This document shows positions 58,307 to 64,000 of a DNA stretch of 64,000 bases, in pieces; positions within the stretch are counted from its first letter, which is position 1, and the number at the start of each line of letters is the position of its first letter. The DNA comes from Meiothermus sp. (lineage in GTDB: Bacteria; Deinococcota; Deinococci; Deinococcales; Thermaceae): contig BPIL01000012.1 of the NCBI GenBank assembly GCA_026004095.1, positions 44,428-108,427 on the forward strand, written 5' to 3'. A program made the position numbers and the translations under genes. Below the pieces are notes generated by a model, which had not been told where the DNA came from, did not search any database, and was given only the letters and a program-made list of their open reading frames with translations.

Positions 58307-61069
58307 CTAGCGGTAGAAAACCGCTCCCTTGGGGGCAATTTCGCTCAAAGCCGCCTCCAGGATGGCCTTATCCAGCCGCTCCACCAAACCAAAGCGCAGG
58401 TAAACCAGCCGCACCTCGGGCTCGATCTGCCAGGCCTGGCGGACGGCCGCCAGGTAGATTCCCAACTGCACGAAATACTGCTCGGGCCGCACCTCCTGGT
58501 CGGTCTTGTAGTCTTCCAGGTACCACTGCTGGCCCACCCGGTACAAGCGGTCTATCACCCCCTGCCAGACCGTAGAGCCCCAGGGCAGGGCCACGGCGAA
58601 CTCGGGGTAGTCCTCGTCGCGGGGCCAGGGGAGTGCGCGGCCCAGAAGTTCCTGGTAGTGCTCCAGCAGGGCCTGCACCTCGGCCATGATGCCCTTGCGT
58701 TCTTCCGGGCCAAAGGGGAACATCACCTCCTGGGCCTCGAGGTTGGCCAGGTGTTGGGGGTTGTCGGGGCGCCAGTTCTGCCCGATGGCGTAGTGCACCA
58801 GCGTCCCGATGGCCCGGGCGCGGCCCGGAACGGCCTCACCCTCCTCGGGGTCGGGCAGGGGCAGGGGCTCGGCCTCGAGGCGCTTCAGCGCCGAGGGCGA
58901 GAAAAGCGGGGGAAACGGCTCGGGCTCGAAGCGGGCATCCACCCAGGGCGAGGGCTGCAAAGGCGCTGGCTGGCTCAGCACGCGCACCGGCGGCGCTGGC
59001 TGGTAGGGCCAGGTTTGTAGGTGAAAATCCGGGCGGTGGTAGGGCTTGCTGGCCGGGCCCAGGTTCATGGCCTCGAGCACCTTACCCCAGCCCTCGGGCT
59101 GGCCGTGGCTGGCGCTGGCGGTGAGCAGCAGGGTATCGCGGGCCCTCGAGGCCGCCACGTACAGCAGGCGGTAGCTCTCCTCCTCTTCCTGTAGCTTCAC
59201 CTGCTGCCTAAAAGCCTCGAACTGTGGGGTTTCCGGCAGGGCCACCCACCGCCTCAAGCGCCCCCCATCCCCCCCATTCGGCCCCTGCCCCAGGTACAGC
59301 GGCTGGGGCCGGTGCACATTCATCCGCCCCAGGTCGAAGACCGCCACCAAAGGCCATTCCAGCCCTTTGGCCTGGTGGACGGTCAGAATCTGCACCCCCT
59401 CACCCGACTGCGGCACATCGCCGGCGTCGGCCTGCCGCGAGAGCAGCTCGAGCCGCTCCAGAAGCCCCTCGAGGTTCTGGGGTGGGCGCGGGGCGAAGTA
59501 GAAGAGCAGCGCGTCCACGTTCTCCCGCGCGCGCGGCTCCAGGAAGTCGTGGTAGGGGCGGCCATCCATCAGGGGGGCCCGGATCAGGAATTTGAGCACC
59601 TCGAGCGGGGCCATCAGGCGCACCTGGGCTTGAATCTGGCGAAGGCGTTCGTACACGCTGGGCCAGTGCTGGGCCAGGCGGCCCAGGGGGTCGTCGGCCC
59701 GCAACACCCCCTCGATCTGGGGAAGCTCGAGGGGCTTCAGGGGGCCGGCCTCGGTGTGCTGCCCGAAGGGGCTGCGCAAAAAAACCGCCAGCGACAGGCC
59801 CCTGGGGTCGAGGGCGGCCCGCAGGGCATGGTACAGGTCACGCACCTCCTGCCGCTCGTAGTAGCCCCGCCCCTGCAACAGCACGTAGGGAATCTGGGCC
59901 TCGGCCAAGGCCTCTTCCAAAAAGCGCACGCTGCCGTATGAGCGCACCAGCACCGCCATCTGGCTGTACTCGATGGGGCCGCGCAGGGCCGCGAGCCGCC
60001 CGGCCAGCACCCGCGCCTCCTGCTTGCGCAGCTCCTCGAGCGGGAGCTCCCCCACCACCCAGTGCACCTCCAGCCGCCCCTGCTCGGGCCGCACCCCCTC
60101 GACCGGGGGGGCTTCCTCGAGGCCAAAGCCCAGCCCCTCTTTAGCCAGATACCCTGTAAGGCCGTTCAGAAAGCGCACCAGCACCCGGCTGTGCCGGTAG
60201 CTATGGGTCAGGGGGGGTTCGGACTTACCTTCCCGCAGGGCCTTGCGGAAGACCGAGACATCGGCGTTGCGAAAGGCGTAGATGGACTGCTTGGGGTCGC
60301 CCACAATCTCGATGGGCAGCCTGGCCTGCTCGAGGGCCGCAAAAAAAGCCCCTTGCACGGGGTTCACGTCCTGGTACTCGTCCACCAAAAGCACCCGCAC
60401 CCGCTCCAAAACCCGCTTCATGGCCCTATCATTCCTGGCGAGTTCTAAAGCCTTGCGCTCGAGCTCGGAGGGCGAGAGCAGGTTGGCCCCCAGGCGGGCC
60501 TCGTAGGCGGCGTACACGGTCTGGTACACCTGGAGCAGATGCTGGTTGGCCTCCCCCGCCGCCGGCTCAAAAACCTCGGCCTGGGAGCGCCTGGAAAAAA
60601 GGTGCAAAAGGGGCTCGGTGAGTTCGTCGGAGACCAGGCCAAACAGCGGGTGGTGGGCATCCTGGGCCAGGTAGCGCAGGGTCTGCCACTCCTCCTCGAA
60701 GATAGCCTGGGCCTCCCAGTCGCCCAGCATGGAAAAGTCGGGGTCGAGGTGCAGGAGCGGGGCCGCAAGCCGCAGGCACTGGGCCATAAAGCCGTGAATG
60801 GTGCTGAGGGTGGCCCCGGCAATCTCGCGGGCCGCCTCCTGAAAAGCGGCCCGGCTCCCCCCTGAAGCCACAAAGCTCAGGTGCCGCCCGGTTTGCAACA
60901 CCTCCTCGATGGCCGCCGCCACCCGCACCCGCAGCTCGTCGGCGGCCTTGCGGGTAAAGGTGACGCCGGCAATGCGGCGCAACGGCGTACCCTTAGCGAT
61001 GAGCTCGAGGTAGCGCAAGACCAGGCTGGCGGTCTTGCCGGTTCCGGCGGAGGCGACACGAACTTTCAC
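58307..61069 (-). CDS. addA: AddA-like UvrD-type helicase/nuclease
   Basis: Protein of 920 residues starting at GTG 61069. Helicase motifs: VRVASAGTGKTASLVLRYL (I), GVTFTRKAADELRVRV, LLVDEYQDVNPVQ (II), EIVGDPKQSIYAFRNADVSVF (III), LTHSYRHS, ILTVHQAKGLEWPLVAVFDLG and YRLLYVAASRARD (V-VI). The C-terminal nuclease has the motif WQGVIDRLYR...YLEDYKTD (G-I/V-I-D ... E-D-Y-K-T). This is the AddA/RecB arrangement of recombinational repair. Its start overlaps the doc stop by 4 nt, so it is translated from the same message. The AddB-like partner is partly present at 63093 on the same strand. Confidence 0.92.
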   Translation of the reverse strand: MKVRVASAGTGKTASLVLRYLELIAKGTPLRRIAGVTFTRKAADELRVRVAAAIEEVLQTGRHLSFVASGGSRAAFQEAAREIAGATLSTIHGFMAQCLRLAAPLLHLDPDFSMLGDWEAQAIFEEEWQTLRYLAQDAHHPLFGLVSDELTEPLLHLFSRRSQAEVFEPAAGEANQHLLQVYQTVYAAYEARLGANLLSPSELERKALELARNDRAMKRVLERVRVLLVDEYQDVNPVQGAFFAALEQARLPIEIVGDPKQSIYAFRNADVSVFRKALREGKSEPPLTHSYRHSRVLVRFLNGLTGYLAKEGLGFGLEEAPPVEGVRPEQGRLEVHWVVGELPLEELRKQEARVLAGRLAALRGPIEYSQMAVLVRSYGSVRFLEEALAEAQIPYVLLQGRGYYERQEVRDLYHALRAALDPRGLSLAVFLRSPFGQHTEAGPLKPLELPQIEGVLRADDPLGRLAQHWPSVYERLRQIQAQVRLMAPLEVLKFLIRAPLMDGRPYHDFLEPRARENVDALLFYFAPRPPQNLEGLLERLELLSRQADAGDVPQSGEGVQILTVHQAKGLEWPLVAVFDLGRMNVHRPQPLYLGQGPNGGDGGRLRRWVALPETPQFEAFRQQVKLQEEEESYRLLYVAASRARDTLLLTASASHGQPEGWGKVLEAMNLGPASKPYHRPDFHLQTWPYQPAPPVRVLSQPAPLQPSPWVDARFEPEPFPPLFSPSALKRLEAEPLPLPDPEEGEAVPGRARAIGTLVHYAIGQNWRPDNPQHLANLEAQEVMFPFGPEERKGIMAEVQALLEHYQELLGRALPWPRDEDYPEFAVALPWGSTVWQGVIDRLYRVGQQWYLEDYKTDQEVRPEQYFVQLGIYLAAVRQAWQIEPEVRLVYLRFGLVERLDKAILEAALSEIAPKGAVFYR

Positions 61070-61509
61070 AGGTGTGGGTCGGTATAGTCCTGATTACAGG
61101 CCATCAGCAAGAAAGCTCGAAATCCTTCCAGGCTCAAATAACCGGCTGCCATGAGCACCATCATATCCTCAATCTCGAGCGCCGGGCGGCTAATGTAGTA
61201 GCCGTTGGCGTGGAGGGTGGTTTCGACCGCAAGCCAGGCCGTTCGCTTATTGGCATCGTGAAAAGCGTGGTTCCTGGCCAATCGAAAACCCAGGGCCGCT
61301 ACTTTGGTAAAGAAGGTGGGATAAGCATCCGCGCCCCCAGCGCTCGCAATAGGTGCGGACAGGGCCGACTGTAGGGCCGCCGCATCCCGAATCCCCTCCA
61401 GGCCCCCAAAGCGTACCAGGGCGTTGTGGTGCAGTGTAACAACCAGTTTTCCTGTGGGGTAGCGGTGGCCTTTGTAACGATAGAAGAAGCTAGCGCTGGG
61501 CAAGGCCAC
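61066..61509 (-). CDS. doc: Doc/Fic-type toxin
   Basis: Protein of 147 residues if started at GTG 61509, the only good start downstream of the antitoxin frame. The core is YPTGKLVVTLHHNALVRFGGLEGIRDAAALQSALSAP, YPTFFTKVAALGFRLARNHAFHDANKRTAWLAVETTLHANGYYI. HAFHDANKR is the Doc variant of the Fic motif (HxFxxxNKR), used by Doc to phosphorylate EF-Tu. It overlaps the antitoxin gene by 20 nt and addA by 4 nt. Confidence 0.9.
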   Translation of the reverse strand: MALPSASFFYRYKGHRYPTGKLVVTLHHNALVRFGGLEGIRDAAALQSALSAPIASAGGADAYPTFFTKVAALGFRLARNHAFHDANKRTAWLAVETTLHANGYYISRPALEIEDMMVLMAAGYLSLEGFRAFLLMACNQDYTDPHL

Positions 61510-61660
61510 GTAATACCTCTGCGTTGCGCTCCAGGGCCTCCGCCACAATGCGCTCCTGTTCTTCGAGGGGAGTCTCCTCGAACTCGAGCTCCTCGAGCTG
61601 GGGAAGCTCAACGGGTGCAGGAACTTCGAGTTGAATGGGTTGGGTTTTGGCAGTGGACAT
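61490..61660 (-). CDS. small acidic antitoxin candidate for Doc
   Basis: Protein of 56 residues, ATG 61660 with RBS CAGGAG. Sequence begins MSTAKTQPIQLEVPAPVELP and continues as an acidic helix (EELEFEETPLEEQERIVAEALERN). Small size, acidity, position directly upstream of and overlapping doc fit a Phd-like antitoxin. It has no recognisable Phd/AbrB DNA-binding domain; the N-terminal part may bind DNA weakly or not at all. TATACT (complement at 61680-61685) is a likely -10. Confidence 0.7.
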   Translation of the reverse strand: MSTAKTQPIQLEVPAPVELPQLEELEFEETPLEEQERIVAEALERNAEVLRGLAQR

Positions 61661-61724
61661 GGCACTCCTGAGACAAATAAGTATAGCAATGTCCTGCTAG
61701 AATATCGAGCGATAGAGGGCTTTT

Positions 61725-62570
61725 GTGAAATACGCCAGCATCAACGGAACCATCATCGAACACGACAAGGCCAGCCTGCACATCTCCGACCTGGGCCTGC
61801 GGCGGGGGTATGCGGTATTCGAGTTTTTCCGCATTTTGCGGGGTGTTCCGGTGTTTCTGGAGGATCACCTCGAGCGCTTCGAGCGCTCGGCCCGGCTGCT
61901 GGAGCTTACCCCACCCTTCGGGCGGGAAAAGCTCGAGGGCCTGATTCGGGAGCTGATAGAGCTCAACAACCTGCGGGAAGCCGGCATCCAGATGCTGCTC
62001 ACCGGGGGCTACTCCCCCGATGCCTTCACCCCCGGCCAGCCCAACCTGATCATCGCGCCCATGGCGGTCACCCCACCCCCAGCCCAGCTCTACCAGCAGG
62101 GGGGCAAGGTCATCCTGCACCAGAACCTGCGCGAGCTGCCCGAGGCCAAAACCACCGACTACCTGGTCGCGGTGAAGCTCGCCAAACGGGTGCGGGCCGA
62201 GGGGGCCACCGAGGTGATCTATCACGATGGAAAAACCGTGTACGAGGGCGGGCGCAGCAGCCTGTTGATCATCCAGCAGGGCACCCTGATCACCGCCCAG
62301 GCGGGCGTGCTGCCGGGCATCACCCGCAAGCACCTGCTGGAGGTGGCCCGTCCGATTTTGCCCATCCAGGAGCGGCCCATCACCCTGGCTGAACTCTACT
62401 CCGCCGACGAGGTGCTGCTGACCGGGGCCACCCGGCAGGTCATGCCCATCACCCAGATTGAAGATCGGCGGGTGGGCGATGGGCAGGTAGGGCCTTACAG
62501 CCAGCAGTTGATGAAAGCCTTCCAGGAGCACCTCGAGGCCTATCTGAACCACCGCATGGTGCTGCGCTGA
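61725..62570 (+). CDS. class IV (fold type IV) PLP aminotransferase
   Basis: Protein of 281 residues from GTG 61725. SINGTIIEHDKASLHISDLGLRRGYAVFEFFRIL is the family N-terminus, and EAKTTDYLVAVKLAKRVRAEGATEVIYHDGKTVYEGGRSSLLII contains the PLP-binding Lys (AKTT) and the E-G segment. ITRKHLLEVARPILPIQERPITLAELYSADEVLLTGATRQVMPI covers the phosphate-binding TGATR. Members include branched-chain aminotransferase, D-amino acid aminotransferase and 4-amino-4-deoxychorismate lyase; short length favours the last two. Divergent from the antitoxin-doc-addA operon with overlapping promoters. Confidence 0.92.
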   Translation: MKYASINGTIIEHDKASLHISDLGLRRGYAVFEFFRILRGVPVFLEDHLERFERSARLLELTPPFGREKLEGLIRELIELNNLREAGIQMLLTGGYSPDAFTPGQPNLIIAPMAVTPPPAQLYQQGGKVILHQNLRELPEAKTTDYLVAVKLAKRVRAEGATEVIYHDGKTVYEGGRSSLLIIQQGTLITAQAGVLPGITRKHLLEVARPILPIQERPITLAELYSADEVLLTGATRQVMPITQIEDRRVGDGQVGPYSQQLMKAFQEHLEAYLNHRMVLR

Positions 62571-62603
62571 GCGCAGGGGGCTTGGGAGGGTTGTATACTT
62601 TCA

Positions 62604-63086
62604 GTGCTCTCACGGCCGGAGGGCTTCGGGTTCAGTACACGGTGGGGCCTGGGGGCCGACCTGTTGCTGCCCCCGCGCCCGGGGGCCTCGGCTTTTGCCC
62701 GCGGTTCGTACATAGAAGACGGTCTGGCTGTTGCTCTGAGCGTAACCTGGGAGACCTACATCGCTTACCGCTAGGTGGCCTCGACACTGAACGGCGGTGG
62801 CGTAGGGTTGGACACGGGGTATTACTGGCCCATGGCCCTCGAAACCGGCCAGGGGTACATCGGGCCCCGCCTATACAGCTATGTGCAGTGCCAGAGCACC
62901 AACAACGCTCCCGTGCAGTGCGGTGGGCTGCGTCTGAACCCCGGCTTTAGCATCGGGGCCAACCTCAACCTGGGGCGCTTTGTGGCCGCGCCGGAAATCC
63001 CGCTGTTTTTACTGCCTCCAGACGAGGCCTATGCCACCCTCCGCCTGGCTTCGCCGTTCAGTTTTTCGCTGTCTTTCCGTTTTTGA
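62604..63086 (+). pseudogene. outer-membrane beta-barrel remnant with an internal amber codon
   Basis: One frame runs from GTG 62604 to TGA 63086 but is interrupted by a TAG at 62772. Before the stop: GFSTRWGLGADLLLPPRPGASAFARGSYIEDGLAVALSVTWETYIAYR; after it, directly in frame: STLNGGGVGLDTGYYWPM and LNPGFSIGANLNLGRFVAA and LRLASPFSFSLSFRF. Alternating hydrophobic strands and a terminal Phe are typical of outer-membrane barrels. There is no signal peptide and no RBS, so it is probably a decayed fragment. Confidence 0.65.
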
Positions 63087-63092
63087 AGGAGG

Positions 63093-64000
63093 CTAACTGT
63101 ACTGCGCCTCACGGCAGACGTCCCGAACACCACAGCTACGGCAACGGAAACCGGGGTTGGGTTCCACCACCCCGGTTTTGTACTGGGCGTAGGTCTCCTG
63201 CGCTTTGGCCAGTAGGTTCTCGAGCGCCCCCCAGAGCCGTTCGATGGGCTTGCCGTACACCAGCAGCGGGTCGCCCAGCACCGGCCAGGCCCACAGATAA
63301 ACGCGCTGGACGCGCTTCGGGAAAGTCGAGAGCAGGTAACCGGCGGCCCAGCGCTCACTCCAGCGCTCGCGCACCTGCTGGTCGGCCTTTTCTGCGGGGG
63401 TCTCGGGGGCTACAAAGCGGTAGATGTGCACCTCGCCGCCCTTGCGCAAAACCCCGTCCAGCCGCGCTTCCAGCCCCGCACCATTCAGCCTGAAACCCAG
63501 GCTGAGCTCGCTCAGCAGGGCGTAGTGGTGGCGCATCCAGCCCTCGGTCTGGGGGAACTGCCGGGCCAGGGCCTCGAGGCGGGCCGGCACCAGCTTCTCG
63601 GCCTCGCGCAGCTCGTGTGCCCACTGCTGCCACCACTCCCAAGAACCCTCCCGGATGAACTGCCAGGCCCAGAACTGAAAGCCGCACTCGCGGTAGCGCC
63701 GCAGGTCTTCCACCCGAGGCGCCCCCAGGCTCGCCCGACCCAAGGGGGCCCGGTAGCCTCCTTGCTGGGCCAGCTCGAGCCGGCTGGCCGGGGGGAGCTT
63801 GGGCAGGTAGGGCGGTGCGCCGCCCACCAGCATGGGCTCGGGTTCCAGCGGCCCCTCCTGGCTGGCCTCGGGGTAGGTGATGATTACCTCGTCAGCGCGG
63901 GTTTTGAGCTCCTGCAAGAGCAGGCGGTCGCGCCCCAAAAAGCGTTTGGGCAACCCCGCAGCTTGAAGGGCTTGCTCGAGGCCCACCCGCAACTCCTCGG
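63093..64000 (-). CDS. AddB-like protein, C-terminal part
   Basis: About 302 residues from the window edge to TAG at 63093-63095. RVEDLRRYRECGFQFWAWQFI and PGFRCRSCGVRDVCREAQYS supply the four cysteines (C ... CxxCxxxxxC) of the AddB/RecB-type iron-sulfur staple around a PD-(D/E)XK nuclease domain. The nuclease core, however, reads EARLDGVLRKGGEVHIYRF and lacks the expected D/E-x-K lysine, so this nuclease may be inactive. Two genes separate it from addA. The N-terminal helicase-like part lies beyond the window. Confidence 0.75.
   Translation of the reverse strand, partial: EELRVGLEQALQAAGLPKRFLGRDRLLLQELKTRADEVIITYPEASQEGPLEPEPMLVGGAPPYLPKLPPASRLELAQQGGYRAPLGRASLGAPRVEDLRRYRECGFQFWAWQFIREGSWEWWQQWAHELREAEKLVPARLEALARQFPQTEGWMRHHYALLSELSLGFRLNGAGLEARLDGVLRKGGEVHIYRFVAPETPAEKADQQVRERWSERWAAGYLLSTFPKRVQRVYLWAWPVLGDPLLVYGKPIERLWGALENLLAKAQETYAQYKTGVVEPNPGFRCRSCGVRDVCREAQYS

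Noticed and set aside
62582..62950. A 122-residue open frame after the aminotransferase gene
   Set aside because: Arg/Pro-rich out-of-frame reading of the barrel remnant; the frame with TAG at 62772 shows the coherent barrel pattern.

Overview
The window is GC-rich (about 65% by eye), densely packed and reads as chromosome of a thermophilic Deinococcus-Thermus bacterium, most likely a Meiothermus. This rests on protein flavour (short, Leu/Ala/Arg/Glu-rich versions of housekeeping enzymes), a futalosine-pathway menaquinone gene, a tilS-tadA fusion, many leaderless genes whose -10 box sits 6-8 nt before the start codon, and a striking excess of the palindrome CTCGAG. Genus is inferred from memory of the families, not from a search.

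Layout. 1-5.3 kb: tail of a DUF421 membrane protein, a secreted ComEA-like HhH protein, TatA, then a promoter with a 167-nt structured leader and attenuator driving a P-loop kinase, a double ABC permease and an ABC ATPase. 5.3-15.9 kb is an accessory, secreted-protein region: a 765-aa lipoprotein, a seven-repeat propeller lipoprotein with nearly identical 156-bp DNA repeats, an NHL-type lipoprotein, a subtilisin-like protease split by an ISAs1-type insertion sequence, and a small secreted protein. Three of these genes share an upstream GTTCAT/GTTAA/GTTTC repeat element.

15.9-29.9 kb is core: the minus-strand ffh-rpsP-khpA-rimM-trmD-rplS ribosome/SRP cluster, truD, the divergent tilS-tadA fusion, tRNA-Ser(CGA), glucan phosphorylase, a regulator plus serine hydrolase pair, mtnA and a ComFC-type gene. 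29.9-41.8 kb: DUF4258 protein, ribF and a NUDIX gene, PEP carboxylase, an esterase, two TerC proteins (the second behind a yybP-ykoY Mn2+ riboswitch), a PlsY-like/acyl-ACP-reductase-like fusion, mqnB, a cyclase-family hydrolase and DUF1385. 41.9-49.5 kb: HAD-like pseudoenzyme, DNA glycosylase, moaC, an ABC-2 exporter, a PPDK-like fragment, a PHP phosphatase, a PolX whose polymerase site looks dead, CBS and CsaA proteins. 49.5-56 kb: SRP RNA, then an lptF/G-lptF/G-lptD-lipoprotein envelope operon. 56-64 kb: VOC, DedA, SDR, OsmC, then an antitoxin-doc-addA operon, an aminotransferase, a broken barrel gene and the C-terminal part of an AddB-like protein.

Several genes carry apparent single-base frameshifts (NUDIX, ppc, lptD twice), all of the +1 type, which may be sequence errors. 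The most interesting items are the unassigned leader RNA at 1094-1260, the shared upstream element of the secreted-protein genes, the PlsY/AAR-like fusion, the antitoxin-doc-addA coupling, the polymerase-dead PolX and the CTCGAG excess.
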